Numbered from the stretch's first letter, positions 34,239-48,240 are shown. The stretch: 64,000 nucleotides of DNA from Ailurus styani (GCA_002007465.1 LNAC01000064.1:4200448-4264447); one strand, 5' to 3'. Made by a program: numbers and translations. The notes: generated by a model from the letters alone, not told the origin.

Positions 34239-36229
34239 TTTCAATACAAAGGATAACTGATGGTGTACTGTGCCTCATCAATTCATTAATCATTAATAAA
34301 ACTGTTTTATAACACAAAATGGTGAGGAATTCAGTTTTTCATTTTACATATTTAAAGACCAAATTTCAAGATTAAAAAGGAAAATCACTAAATTTACCAG
34401 TCTAATCAGATATTAGAATAAGAAAAATAAGACCTTTAGACAACAAAAATTCTTATTCAATACCATACAAAGAGAATAAAACAATTATAAGATTAATCTT
34501 TTATAACATAACATGGCTTCAGATGCTAGTAATAATAGCAGCAAAAGAAAAAAATCTGTTTGAAACTTCAATACAAGCAAAAAGTAAAAGATTTGCTATC
34601 AAAGAAAAAAAATTCTCACATGAACTTATGTTCATTTTAAGTTAATGCAAAACAAACTTCACAGTGTTTCACTGCACAAAACAACTTCACTATTCAATCT
34701 TTATAATGACATCTGTTATTTTGGGGGATGTTATCGTCTCTAAATGCTAAAAGACTACTACTGTGAATAAAACCTTACTGTAATTACTTTTAGTTCAGCT
34801 TACATCCTTAAAAATGTCTGTAGTCATACACTTCTGCACAACGTTAACATTAAAAGCACACTATTAATTTTTGAAACATATGGTTGTCTCAAAAGCCCAG
34901 AAGTAAAACACGTTCATTAAAGAAATGTGAAAAAGTTCCAAGTGAACTGCCAAAATTAGCATAATTATGAAAATATTTAACACTGAAACCATCTGAAATC
35001 ACATACTGTATATAGATTACAGTGATGTCATAATAAACATTCCAGCCAAAATGCACTAAAACTACTGCAGTCCAATAAATCTGGCATACATGAGATGACA
35101 AACATTTTAAAGTAAAAGAACAAGTTATTTTTATTTTTTAAGTTATTAGCAGCAAAAAAGTATAAAGTGCATAGACTAAACATAAGACTTCAAATAGTTA
35201 AAAAAGTGAATAAAGCTTCCCTACAAACTACAATTTTTTATTATTCAAAAGGAAAAACTAAATAATTTGTTTAAAAATTTTTTATAAATCTGAAATTTTA
35301 GTGTGCTTTAAAAATGACCATTAATCATGATACTCAGAGGAATATATTCTATAAAACAAACACTACCAAATGTGCAAATGCAAACAATTCTTAATTATGG
35401 TTAGGAAATAAGGGTTGCATATATAATTAGAAAGTAATTCTTTTGATAACTTGAACTTGTTTTCATTTCAATTACATTTTAATTGCATCAATTATTAGTC
35501 AGCTTCTATTCAAATCCTATCCCAACTACATTAAATAAAAATAAAGCAAAACAAGAATTACAATATTTACCATTAAAACTGGAATGACTTCCATCATTAT
35601 GAATTCACCATCTGCTTCTAACCAGCATGCATCACTTTAGACACACTTTACTTCATTGAAAGTCTCTAATTTCTAATAAAGGAAACCCTGTTCTCAAAAA
35701 TACTAGCTAAAATGTTTTGAGATAATTTTTAACCCCAAACACATTACAGTAATATCTTTCTTATTTAGGTTGCAATTTTTCCCAAAATGTCTGGTAAGTA
35801 TATTTCATGGCAAAAGAATGTTTTCTCTTGGGGACAACATAGCTATTTCTGAAAATACTGCCCTTTGCTCCTCATGAAACAAGCAAGAATGTCATTTCCT
35901 TACAAAACTTCCTATCAGAGGGAAAATGTGGCGAACACTGTATGTAGATAGATCCATTACTTTCATACTGACAGATCATAGGATCAGGTTGCATATTTTT
36001 CACCTTAGTCCTCATAAGAGGGAGTCAATTAAAACTTGAAACCCATCAACTCCCAGATTCACAATGGTATGAATAAGATTGAGGACAGGACTTAAAACAG
36101 GTGGCTGAGTCATTCCAACTCCTTGTTTAAAAATAAAGAGGTTAAAATGCAAGAAAAGAATTGAAGAAAAAAATTGAAAGGTAGAATTAAGAAATTATGT
36201 GCTTCATTATTTGTTAACAAAAAAAAAAA

Positions 36230-37130
36230 AAAGAAAAGAAATGATGTGCTTTACGCTCTTTAGCCTTGGGGCAAGCCGATAAGCAGAAAAGGATTGCGGC
36301 TTACCTGGAGGCTCTGGTCACCAGAGCTATATTGAAATACAGAACTACTACAGACTTGTAAGGATGTGCACCCTTATCTTCTCCAGCTGCAAGTACACTG
36401 GCAATAATCAAATGCAATAAAGAATCTCTAAGAGTAAACCTGAACTTCCAGAGACTCAGCCAAATAAAGTCACCAGAGCCAGAGTATACTTGGAGAACAC
36501 TAGAAAGAGCCAGGGAAAACACATTCACTAACTTTCCTGATAAAAATGGTAATCTCTGGCTCACCTCTACCCCGACAGCAATATTAATCAACTTCATTTT
36601 AGTCATTAAAAAAAAATCTACCACATTTAAGAAGGTATGTATGTCCCGAATCTCTTCACACACCAACTTTACCTACAGAAGAGGCTGCATCCATCTTCTC
36701 TCCCATCAAAGGTGAGAATAAGAGATTGTGCTGGGCAAGAAGAGAAGAAAGTTGATGCCCCCTTATATTCCTTTGCTTGATCCTCCAAAAAGGAGGAATA
36801 GCTAATCTGACAGGCCAAAGCTGAACATTCATTAGGCCACATTTTAATAATGAAAGACATCACTACTAACTGTAAACACCCGTGTGATGGGGCCTGTCTT
36901 CTATCTTTGAGATCCATGCTACTCAAGTAGCAGGACCAGAGCCATTTACCCCAGATTAGCCATCTCTCTCCTGACTTCTTTTCACACACACACACATAGC
37001 CACCCAACCCAAGATACTGCCCCAGCCAGAAAACTGTGCTGGTTAACAGCAACATATTTAAGGAAAATCCATCCTATATAATTGCCTAGGACATCCCCCC
37101 ACACTAGGCATGTATCATATTGCCAACCTC
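36230..37130 (-). other. Unassigned GC-richer segment with two adjacent ORFs
   Basis: Minus-strand ORFs 36666-36301 (121 codons) and 37055-36669 (128 codons) lie end to end in different frames. I recognise neither translation. The segment is less AT-rich than its surroundings. It could be an old LTR or a single-copy intronic stretch; coding status is doubtful. Confidence 0.3.
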
Positions 37131-37519
37131 TCCTCCTCCTCTTTTTTTAAGCCACGGGATTGAACTGGTTAGACCCACTCATAGTTGGAAGGTGAAACTG
37201 GCAGAAATTAATAGAGGAAAGAACAAAAGTATATACAGAAGCATTCTGGCAAAAGACACATTCTACTATCTAATTTTTCCCTTTGCTTGAGTAGATTAAT
37301 AAAACTATTTCTCTTACATATAACTTCCTTCAGCAAGAAAGACCTGATCAATGTGTATGTATGTGTTAGACAATTAGAGAGAAAACAACTAGTCTAAATA
37401 GATGGCCCTTATCCAGGTACTTTACTTCCCTACTTGAGGAACAATCCTTACATGCATACAAAGGTTAAAAGCAACATAGGTCAGTCAGCAATCATGCATG
37501 TCACAAAGAAACAATAATG

Positions 37520-37650
37520 ACTTTTATTGAATACTTATATGTGCCAGGTCAGGTCTCAAGTAGTCTAAGGATGAGGAAATTAGAGCTTAAGAGTTCCCAA
37601 GGTCAAAGAGATAGGAAGGGACTGAGCTGGGATAAACACCCAGCTCTGTC
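37520..37650 (+). mobile_element. MIR SINE
   Basis: TTTATTGAATACTTATATGT, GCCAGGTCAGGTCTCAAGTA, GGATGAGGAAATTAGAGCTT and CCCAAGGTCAAAGAG follow MIR order with a central deletion. Confidence 0.75.
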
Positions 37651-37754
37651 TAACCAAAAAGTCCCTCCTATAAACCCTTTCCTAAACTTGAAAGAAAGAC
37701 CAAAAAGCAGGAAGAATGAGAAAGAAGAAAGAGAGGGAGGAAAAAAACAGAAAT

Positions 37755-37950
37755 TTTTTTTTATTTATGGAACTTCTAATGTGTCACCTACTGCTAATGA
37801 CATTATATTCATCTCTCTTAATCCTCTTAACAACCCTATGAATTAGACACTATTCCCCTTGCAAAAGTATCTCCATTTAAAAATGAGGAAACTAAAGCAT
37901 AAAGAGATTAAATGGTTCAAAATCACACTGGCAGTAAATCACATAATCCT
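37755..37950 (+). mobile_element. MIR SINE
   Basis: TCTTAATCCTCTTAACAACC, CTATGAATTAGACACTATTC, AAAATGAGGAAACTAAAGCA: clear MIR core in plus orientation, about 100 bp after another MIR. Confidence 0.85.
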
Positions 37951-39934
37951 AACCACAGTTGCTTTACTTTCTCCCTATGAGAAAAGGCCAAGTAACAACA
38001 CAGTATTGAGTACAATACTGAGTACAATTTGGAGGAGGAATTGATCACAGTGAGCTGTAGTCAGAAAAATGTCACAAAAGACATGAGGTTTGAAAAGACT
38101 GTCCTACAAGACCAAAAAAAAAAAAGGCGGAGGTTGAACCAAGAAAGCTAGAAGGGAAGAAATCATGTGTCCTATTGAAGAGAATAAATAGTCCAATTTA
38201 GGTTAGAGAACAATGAAACAGGAGGCTATAGAAAGCCAGAGTTAATGATCTCTACCATGAATATCTTCCTTACAGGAATTTAAGCTTTATTCTACATATT
38301 GGTCAATCAATGAAACTTAGGAGTGGAAGATTAACGAAACGAAGTACTGCATTCAGGAAGAAGAATCTTCTGGTTTTGACAGAATGCAAAAGCAGACATA
38401 CCAAAAATTTACAGAATATTATAAAAATTTAGAGATTAGATGACATGGGAAGTAGCAATAAGAATGTTTTTAAATACTTGCACCTCAAAGTCAACACATT
38501 AAAATAAAAAAACTCTGCAAATGACTGTTCCTTTTCCTTACCCCCATTTAAAAAAAAAAAAAAGTCCTCTGTCCTTTACATCCTAATTCAGTCAACAACA
38601 TTACCATCTTCTCAGTCTAAGAAAGTGAAACATGAACTTTTAGATCTCTCCTCTAACTTTGCAAAATGATGCTAATGAGCTTTGAAAATTTCAGGGCAGA
38701 ATGATGCTTGACCATGAAGCATACAGGATGACACTACACTCTAAGCACCAGACCACCCAGGAAATAACCATCTGATTTTTTAAATCTAATTTTATAGTAA
38801 ATAGTAGACTCATTTTTGGATATGTAGCATTTCTGGTGAAGGCACATCAACACCAATATGTACGTCCACAGGGGAACTGAACATGTATGTACAAGTCAAG
38901 ATCAAAAGAGCAATCAGAGTTAAAGATTTGGGGTTCATCCAAATAGAAGCAATATTTGAAGCTACTAGATTTCCAATAAAAAGAAAGATAAGGATTAATG
39001 CTCCTAAAATATGGCAGACTAAATAAGATGAAACATTTGGGGCTGGGGGATGCTAACAATAAAGTAAAAAAAAAATTTTTTTTTAGCCAGGTTCAATGCA
39101 GTGAGTCAGACTAAAAAAGAGACACAGTTATGCTCAAGCTATAAGAGCCAACTGAGGCAGGTGAGGAATAAAGAAGACTCAAAATGGCCCAAGTATGGCA
39201 GGAGACCATTACCAGGCTCACCACTTGAAACTAGTAACGTAGTAAAAAATTCTTGAAAAGAGGCCAGAAAGAGCTACTGCCAACTGCTACCTAGAATTTA
39301 ACATGAAGCTGCATGGCAAGGCAATCAGAAGAAAAACCTCACAAATAAGAACTGACACAAGTAACTTTGTATCACTCAATATCAACACCCAGGAGCCCTA
39401 AGTTGCCAAAATAAGACTTGGCTCCAGAGGAGAACCCAGAACAAATTAACTATAAAACTACTAGACAAGAAGTGATAAGCAAAAGGCTTGAGAGAGAAAA
39501 TGTGGTAAAACAGATAGTGACCCTATTCAAAATAACCTTACAAACTACTATTGTAAAATGCACAAAGCAATCCAATGCCAAGACAGCTGAAGAAATCAAT
39601 GACATGCGCTCAGTTATATTAATCTTCTAGAAGAGACTTAGAAGGTTTTAAAATAAATGTATTAAAATCCTCACGGAGTGATATAAATGAATAGTATCTA
39701 TACACACACACACCACGAAGGGAGTAGAAAGATGGCCCTTTCTTCAGCATTATGATTATAGAACTACATTAAATTTAAACAAACCAATAGCACGAAAGAC
39801 ATCCCAGAAACAGATCCAGATAGGTATGAATACGTGGAATAATACTGAGGTGGCATTATAAATCAGTGGGAAAGAAAAACTATTCAAATGGTACAAGAGC
39901 CAGTTAACCATATTCCTGCCTCAAACTACACATG

Positions 39935-39979
<45 letters not shown>

Positions 39980-39986
39980 ACACACT
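39935..39986. repeat. (CA)n microsatellite
   Basis: About 25 CA units with one CATA interruption near the end. Confidence 0.97.
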
Positions 39987-40383
39987 CTAATAAATTAATT
40001 TCTAACCATTCAGTTTTAACTTATTTTCTTCCTGTCTCCAAATAAAGAAAATTACTTAATTTAAGGCTCAAATTATTTGGGTATTATTTAAGCAAAGTAT
40101 CTGATAATTTAATACTAAATGATACCTAACCTTTCCCAATTATCTATTTCTACATAAAGATAATATACACAAAAACTATACTGTCCACACTGAAAATGTC
40201 ATCTCAACAAAAATGTCTGCAGGTTCTCTAAATTTTAAGTAATCACAAACACGCAAATTCCTATCATACCAATCTAGAAAAAGCAATATATAGTATTTAC
40301 ACTCTTTCAATGGAATAAAACATCAATTTTGGGATGGTCACATACTTTAAAGAGTAGGCAGACTTTGTCTATAGAAGTCCAGA

Positions 40384-40758
40384 CAATAAAAATTTAGGCT
40401 TGCAATCTATATAGTCCGTTGCAACAAGTCAATTCTGCAACAGCCCAGTGAAAAATGAAAATAGAGATGCCTGGGTGGCTCAGTCAGTTAAGCGTCTGCC
40501 TTCGGCTTGGGTCATGATCCCAGGGTCCCTGCTCAGAAGGGAGTCTGTTTCTCCCTCTCCCTCTGCCTGCCACTCTACCTACTTGTGCTCTGTATCCCTC
40601 TGTCAAATAAATAAAATCTTTAAAAGAATAAAAAGAAAGAAAAATGAAAACAGCCATAGACAGTATGTAAACAAATAAGACTGGCTGTGTTTCAAAAAAA
40701 CCTTTATTTACCAAAACAGGGGGTAGGCCCATGGATCATAGTTTGACAGTCCCTGCTT
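40384..40758 (+). mobile_element. hAT-type DNA transposon relic, split by a SINE
   Basis: Left part: TTTAGGCTTGCAATCTATAT, CCGTTGCAACAAGTCAATTC. Right part: CAGCCATAGACAGTATGTAA, GGCTGTGTTTCAAAAAAACC, GGATCATAGTTTGACAGTCC. Same family as 28010-28200, here in forward orientation. Confidence 0.85.
40462..40639 (+). mobile_element. Can-SINE inside the DNA transposon
   Basis: Plus SINE with target-site duplication AAAAATGAAAA at 40451-40461 and 40640-40650. Confidence 0.95.
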
Positions 40759-41045
40759 AAAACATTTGTCCTAATAAAAATGTACAGGATAAACATTTAT
40801 TCAACTTGAAATTACATTATAACCCAGTGTTCTCATCATTCGCCTTAGGTCAAAAAATTCAGACCACCTCCACAGCTAGGGAAGAAAAAGCACAGAATTT
40901 TTGCTTGGCATAAGTACTGCCAAGAAGACAAGGCATTTCTGCTGTTACCCTTTGGTTAACTTCTAAAGAAAGAGTAAAGGTTTAAAAAAAGAAGGAAAAC
41001 AAGTGGCAATAAGAAAATAGGCTTAAGTTTCTAGGAGAAATAGAA

Positions 41046-41082
41046 ATATATATATATATGCATATATATATACATATATAAA
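41046..41082. repeat. (TA)n tract
   Basis: Alternating TA with GC interruptions. Confidence 0.9.
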
Positions 41083-42784
41083 CATTTCTGCAAGGAAATA
41101 ATATAAGTAGCTACAGCATATTATCAAAACAGCATATTCTAAACATATGTAAGTGTAAAAGTTATAATGTTGCCAACATGGTAAAATAAGACCTAAAATA
41201 ACCTGGGAAAAAGCATGGGTGAAAAAAAGTGGAAACATCTAATCATATATAATTCTAAAAAGGGGGAAACTCCCAGAATATCTTAATATTCTAATAGGAA
41301 AAAAAATGCATTTCAGATAAATTTTCAGTCAACACAGAATTTTCCCAATAGAATGTGAGTACATTCTCAATAGTACTACTAAAGCCAATTGAGATTTTAA
41401 AGAATTTTAAAGGTTTTAAAGGAATGACAGAAAGATTAAAAAGTATTTAATTACATACTATAACATTAGCAAGTATAAAATTTACAAATTCTTAAATATT
41501 CAGATTATAATGATTCCTTTTGCTTTAGCTATGAAAGGGGATTTTACTCCTAAAGAAGTGGTGTAATACTAAGTATGCTGCTTTAAAAAAGGGAGGGGGA
41601 TAAAGGAAAAACTCAACAACCATAATGTTTACCATATTCCTGTTTCACTATGAAACACTTTATTTTGTATTTGAAACCCCTTAACATCTATTCCATATTT
41701 CAGTGTCCATTTATACCCAGGCTTTAAACAATAATCACGAAAAGATGTAATTACCTTTAACTGTTATAAGAAAACAATGTATTCTTTATGAAAAAATTAT
41801 AATTCATATATCTAATAAACTCATTTTTCAGAGACCATACTCTCTAACAGTTTAAACAGTTTAACAGTTTAAAGTTTGTCTCATTTGAAAAAGAACAATA
41901 ATGCTAATTTATCTCATAAAGGTGTATCCAATCTCTTATTGGCTTTTCTGATAGATGAAAATGTTCTGTTAACATGAACCACTTAATACAGAAAAAGACC
42001 CTAAACAACATCTTTCCCTTCTATGACATTGCTGTTTGCACTGTAGACATTAGAACAATCTTATATATACTCAATGATATTTCCTATTTTCCCCATAAAA
42101 CAAATGCAATCCAGAGCCAAATAATGGTGTTAACAAATACAATACTAAAATTGAGGATGAGATCCAATTTGCAGGGATGTCTGCATTTAGACAAGTTGAA
42201 GCAAACAATAAAACATGCCAGGAGAGTTAAAGAGTGCACTGTTACACGGTTACACTAGTGTGAACCTAGACTACAGGAAGGTCTCAACAACTAACAGTAT
42301 CAAAAGCACCTCTGTGTATGCAGGTGCACAAAATAACCATCAACACCAAACAAGATTCTCTCAAAATTACTTCATTTTGGACAAGGTGCCAAATTTAATT
42401 CTCCACCAAAAAGATATATCTGAATATTACAGTATTTTTAATCATCTCAAATTAGAAGAACAAAAATTAACTTACTAGTAATACTAACAGATCATTACGG
42501 AAGTTTAAAAGAGTAGATCCATTTGAGTAGTAAGGGAAGAAGCCAGATTACAGTGGGTTAAAGAGTAAGTGGTTGTTGAGTAAATTGAGACAGGAAAAGA
42601 CTCTATTAAGCCTAGACATAAAAAAGAGCCTGAAGATAGTAAAACACAATGGAGGTGGTACAGAAGCATATTTAGGATACTCTGCACAATGGTATGCAGG
42701 AGACACCAGCTGATAAGTGGGAAAAGAGTCCTCGACGTCAGAAGATTATTTATAGAGGAATTTTTTTAAAGTAAACAGATAAGT

Positions 42785-42930
42785 CATACTGTAAAATAAT
42801 ATTTAAGTATTATGGGTACAAACAATGCAAGAAGCTTTATATTCATTGTTCATAATCATCACAAACATCCTATAAAATACTGTCATTTAACAAGTGAGAA
42901 AATTAAAGTTCATAAGGATAAATAGCTTAT
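42785..42930 (+). mobile_element. MIR SINE, degraded
   Basis: ATTCATTGTTCATAATCATC, ACATCCTATAAAATACTGTC, AACAAGTGAGAAAATTAAAG in MIR order. Confidence 0.65.
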
Positions 42931-43389
42931 CAAAAAAATTTTTGACATATATTAGAGAGTTTGTTAAAGTCTTGAAATTTTGAGCTCAAAACAGGAAGGA
43001 ATTACTTTAAGCTGTTTCTATTACCCTCACTAAAATCCTTTCATCTTCTTAGGGTTAGCCACTTTTCTCCATTCCAATTCTTGCTGTTCTATTTTGAATA
43101 GAAAGTAGATAGAGCTGCTATTAGAAAAGCCCTACGCATAAGCAGATAAGCAGGAGTTACCCAAAGGTGAAATCTAGAAATCAGAATTGTTAAGCAAAGA
43201 AAGCAGCAAAGACTCAAACAAAAGGTGAAATAATCCGCAGCAAGATGAAATGGACTATAAAAAATGAATTCAAGTTCTTCAAGCTTAATAAAATGCTGCT
43301 AGATGAAAACTTTGATCTATATAAAGAAATTAAGAACTATGTGGATAAATAGGACACTTTTTCCTATGTTTTAATTTCTTAAAACACAG

Positions 43390-43900
43390 ACTGTTCAAAG
43401 CAATCATAATAACAACATATTGCAGATTTATAATATACACAAAAGAGTTATAACAACATTAGCACAAATGATGGCAAGGGATAAAGAGAAGCATACTGTT
43501 GTAAGCACACTGAAGAATAATATTTACATTACCCCTGAAGTAGTATATTATTATTTGAAAGTAGATGATGTAAGCTAAACATGCATATTGTTAACCCTAG
43601 AGCAACCACTAAAAAACGAAGAGAGATAGCAAATAAACCAATAACAAAGATAAAATGGAATGCTCATATACACTCAGCTAAACCAAAAATGCAGGAAAAA
43701 AGGAACAAGAACTAGATGGGACAAATAGAAACAAAAAGACATTCAACTTAAGACCAACCTTACTAAAAGCAACATAATAGATAATCTAAAACATTCCAAT
43801 TAATAGAAATTGTCAGACCAGTAAAGCCCAACTACTCTACTCTGTCTATAGAAAACTCAGTTCAGAAACAGACTCGGTAGTTTCTAAGTACTAGATATCC
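43390..43900 (+). mobile_element. Old L1 5'-region fragment
   Basis: CATATTGTTAACCCTAGAGC, AACCACTAAAAAACGAAGAG, ACTCAGCTAAACCAAAAATG resemble the 5' region of ancient L1M elements. No ORF. Family assignment is tentative. Confidence 0.5.
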
Positions 43901-44693
43901 TGAGTTTCAAAAAAAAAAAAAAAAGAAAGAAAAAAAATGACAAAATGAAGAAGTTCAAGAAAAAAAGAAAATTAGCAGTATCTAATCATCAGAAGGAAAA
44001 TCAGAGAACCATTACATTTTATGAATTGAAAGGGAATCTATAGACTAGCTTGTGAACCAAACATAAGTAAAAAACTAGAAGTTGCAGTCTGTGTTCTTCA
44101 TTACTGTTAATGCCAGACAACACACTGAGACGGCTTAAGGCTAAAAAGGAAAAGAGAACATGCAACCACCACCAAGCTGCAAAGTATCAAACCAGCATTG
44201 TTTTCTGTTTGCAGCACTGAAACATATAAATTATAGTGTCCACAATACTGAACACTATAATTAAGGTTGCACTGGCACTTCTATTACAACCCTGTATTTT
44301 CATTCATTCATAACATTCTTAGAAAGTCCCTCATAAAAAGAAAAGACTTCATTACTTGTTTGAATCCAAATGTGACTTTTCTTCTTCCTTAGAAGAGATA
44401 TAAAAGAATGAAAATACCATTTTCAGCTCAAAAGAATAAAAGGGAAAAACTTTCCAAGGATAAAACAAATACAACAGGACCCCTCAAAAACATTCAACAT
44501 GGCAAACAAGAATTAAAACTTCCTCCGTAAGTTTAATTTTTTATTTAACCAAAAATCCAGTTTAGGCAAAGTCTGGTTTTCATATGGCATATATTTTAAG
44601 CTTATACATGCCATAATAAAAGATTCTAGGATTTAAATTGGTAGGTATATTTTTTTTTAAAGCAAGAACAAAGCAGTTTATTAAAGTAAAAGC

Positions 44694-44865
44694 AGGGGCA
44701 CCTGGGTGGCTCATTGGTTAAGTGTCAATTCTGTTTTGGCTTAGGTCAAGATCTCAGGGTCATGAGATCAAGTCCCCACTCCATACTCGGTGCAGAGTCT
44801 GCTTGAGATTCTCCCTCTCAATCCCTCTCCCCTGTCCTCCCCCAGCTCCACTCCCCCACCTACAC

Positions 44866-44914
<49 letters not shown>

Positions 44915-44948
44915 CCTCTCTCTAAAATAAATAAAGTCTTAAAAAAAA
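44694..44948 (+). mobile_element. Can-SINE with expanded internal (CA)n
   Basis: Older SINE body whose CT/CA-rich region has expanded to a (CA)n run at 44866-44912 before the AATAAATAAAGTC tail. Confidence 0.92.
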
Positions 44949-45243
44949 CAAAAGTCAAACTATACATAAACTAAAATCCCTAATTTTGTATATCTTGGGA
45001 GATTTTAATTACCATCAATTGCAAAAAATAATAAATGAAGTTAAATACACTAATCTCTTTCTACCTTTTCATATGTAATACAAGTAAAATTCCATGTTGC
45101 CATAGAGAATACACAACTATCACACAGAACTCTTTTTTATCACACAGAATTCTTAATCATTTATATGCCAATGGAAGAAAATAGCAGTGTTGAAATGCAA
45201 TGGAAAACTAAAAGAATCTGTATTTAATTTTTGATTATTTGTG

Positions 45244-45425
45244 GGGCGCCTGGGTGGCTCAGTCAGCTAAGCATCTGCCTTCGGCTCAGGTCATGATCCT
45301 GGGGTCCTGGGACTGAGCTCCACACATAGGGCTCCCTGCTCAGTGAGGGCCTGCTTCTCCCTCTCCCTCTGCCATTCCCCCTGCTTGTGTGCACTCTCTA
45401 ATAAATGAATAAAATCTTTTTAAAA
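45244..45425 (+). mobile_element. Can-SINE
   Basis: Full-length plus element with head GGGCGCCTGGGTGGCTCAGT and poly(A)-like tail. Confidence 0.94.
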
Positions 45426-45954
45426 ATTTATTATTTATATTTAATTTCTGTAGATTCACTGCTAGTAACGGATTTTCTTATAGTAATATTTAAATTAATC
45501 AAAGCTCTCTAGAGAGTACTGGAAAGCCAGGGCCGAAATATAAATTTTGTGAAATTCATCAATCATATAGATTATATAAAGAATAGAATTTTTTCAATGC
45601 ATTTTTATAAGGACAAAAGACATTTTAAAATACTGTTTACACTAACCTTGAAGTAAGGGTATTCTAATTTGGCAATATATTAATGGGAATTGAAGCATCT
45701 GGACTTTATTGATAAGGCAATGAAAATTTACTCAGATAAATCATTCTCATCTATTATCCATGTCCATAAATGAACTGATTATATTTTAATACATATTTCT
45801 TTAGGTTCTACAGTTATCAATACAGTGTCAGTGTGATGAACTACAAATGTTTTAGAGAACCCGAAATATGAGAGAAGAGAAAGTGATCCAGGAAGCCAGG
45901 CTAAAAAGATTGAGAAGAACTATAGAACCAGAGCGCCTGTATTCATCAATTAGA

Positions 45955-47695
45955 AGACAATATAGAAAAGAAGACAATTTCTCCCAAATTCATCTACATA
46001 TTTATGGCAATTCCTGCAAAATCCCAGTAAGGTTTTACTAGACATGAACAAGCTCATTCAAAGGTTCGATTTCAAATAGCAGAAGAATGTTGAGAAAGAA
46101 GAATCAAGTGGGAGGACACACAATTCCCAGTGCTAAGGCTTACTATATAATTACAGTACTCAAGTCAGTGGGGTACTAATCAATGGAAAAGAACAGAGAA
46201 CCCAGAAATAAACCCATGTAAATATGTCAAATTGATTTATGATAAAAATACAAAAGCAATTCAATGAAATAGGGGCAAACTTTCCAACAACTGGCGCTGG
46301 AAAAGTGGTTATCCATTAGGTAAAAAGCTTCAAACTCAACTTCACACCTTATATTAAAATTAGCTCAAATTGCATTACAGATTTAAACACAGAGCTACAA
46401 AACTCTTAGAAAAAAGTACAAGAAATCTTTGCTATTTTGGGCTAGGCAAAGAATTATTAGATTTGACATCAAAAGCACATATACATAAAAGGAAAAATTG
46501 ATAAATTGGACCTATAATAATCAAATTTGAAACATTTTGTTCTCTAAAAGGCTCTGTAATGAGGATTAGAGGACAAATTACAAACTGCAGAAAGTATCTG
46601 CAAACCATATCTGACACAGAACTTGTTTCTAGAATACACAAAAGGACTCTCAGAACTCAACGCTGAGAAAACAAACATTCAAATTAGAAAGTGAATAAAA
46701 AACATGAATACACATTTCACTAAAGCATGTGGCAAATAAGCATATAAGAAGTGTTCAACATAATTATCCTGAGGAAAATGCAAATTAACACAAAATGAAA
46801 TATCACTGCATACTTATCAGAATAGCTAAATAAAAAGTAGTGTTAATGCTAGTGAGGACACAGAGAAACTGGATCACTCCTATACTACTAATGGGAATGC
46901 ACAGTAGGCACAGCTGTTCTGGAAATCAATTTAGCAGTTTCTTCTAATAAAAATGGACTTCCCATAGGATGCAACAATAGTGACCTTGGGCACATATCCC
47001 AGAGAAATGAAAACTTACATAAGCATAGAAATTTGTACATAAATGTTCAGAGCAACATTATTTGTAATATCAAAAATGGGAAGTTACCAAAAAGTTGTTC
47101 AATGGATGAATGGTTAACAATCTGTAGTACATCAGAGATGTGTGGCAGAATATTACTCGCTGATACACACAACAAACCACTGTTAAACACAATAACTTGG
47201 ATGAACCTCAAGGGATTTATACTAAGTAAAAAAAAAAGCTAACCTGAAAAAATTATATACTGTATGATTCCACTTGTATGTGTTATCCTTGAAATAAAAT
47301 TACAGAGAATGAGAAGAAATAAATGGTTGCCAGGGTCAGAGGGTGAGGACACTGATGGTACAGTTATAAAGGAATAGCACAAGGAGGCCTTGCAGTAGTG
47401 GTACAGTTTTGTATCTTGACTGTGGTGGTAGTTTCACAAAGCTACAAGTGTGATAAAACACACAGAGCTCCATACAGTCATACAAACACACATGTACATA
47501 TACAGTGAATACATATATAGTAAGTCTGAATAAACTGGATTAATTGTGCCAATGTAAATTTCTTTTTTTTTTTTTTATAGTATACTATAGTTACGCAAGA
47601 TGTTAACATTAGGGGAGGCTGGATTAAGGGATGTAAGAGAGCTATTTTTCTTTGCAACTTCTTGTGTTTATCTTTAAATACTTACAGATTTGCTT
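45955..47695 (+). mobile_element. Old L1, ORF2 3' half and 3' UTR
   Basis: Plus-strand landmarks in order: GCAATTCCTGCAAAATCCCA, TACAGTACTCAAGTCAGTGG, CAACTGGCGCTGG, ATGCAAATTAACACAAAATG, GGAAGTTACCAAAAAGTTGT, ACTATAGTTACGCAAGATGT, GCAACTTCTTGTGTTTATC. Frames are broken throughout. Confidence 0.88.
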
Positions 47696-47699
47696 TTTA

Positions 47700-48102
47700 A
47701 TTTTTTCTTTTTTTAAGATTTTGTTTATTTAGGGCGCCTGGGTGGCTAAGTGGGTTAAAGCCTCTGCCTTCAGCTCAGGTCATGATCTCAGGGTCCTGGG
47801 ATTGAGCCCCACATCCCTGAGCAGGGAGCCTGCTTCCTCTTCTCTGCCGGCCTCTCTGCCTACTTGTGATCTCTCTCTGTCAAGTAAATAAACAAAATCT
47901 TTAAAAAAAAAAAAGATTTTGTTTATTTATTTGTCAGAAACAGAGAGAAAGAGAGAGAGCATAAGCAGAGGGAGCAGCAGACAGGGAGAAGCAGGCTCCT
48001 TACTAAGAAAGGACCCAGATGCAGGACTCGATCCCAGGACCCTGGGATCATGACCTGAGCTGAAGGCAGACACTTAACTGACTGAGCCCCCCAGGCATCC
48101 CT
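47700..48102 (-). mobile_element. Can-SINE (gene-sense) hosting another SINE
   Basis: Minus SINE whose A/T tail was hit by a plus SINE (47731-47912). Head at the high-coordinate end (CCCCCCAGGCATCCC). Confidence 0.93.
47731..47912 (+). mobile_element. Can-SINE nested in a SINE tail
   Basis: Plus SINE; target-site duplication AAGATTTTGTTTATTT at 47715-47730 and 47913-47928 is itself SINE tail sequence. Confidence 0.96.
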
Positions 48103-48130
48103 TAATTTTTTTTTTTGAATGGAAGGAAAA

Positions 48131-48240
48131 GGGGTGCGTGGCTGGCTCAGTCGGTAGTGTGTGTGACTGTTGACTTAGGGGGTGTGGATTCAAGCTCCAT
48201 GCTGAGGGTAGAGATTACTTAAAAGTATATATATAAAATA
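48131..48240 (+). mobile_element. Short older Can-SINE
   Basis: Head GGGGTGCGTGGCTGGCTCAG, 110 bp, no CT region. Flanked by AATGGAAGGAA on both sides. Confidence 0.9.

Noticed and set aside
36301..37055. Additional exons of VPS13B in the two unassigned ORFs
   Set aside because: Neither translation resembles VPS13B, and exon 4 must be preceded by exon 3 in known transcripts.
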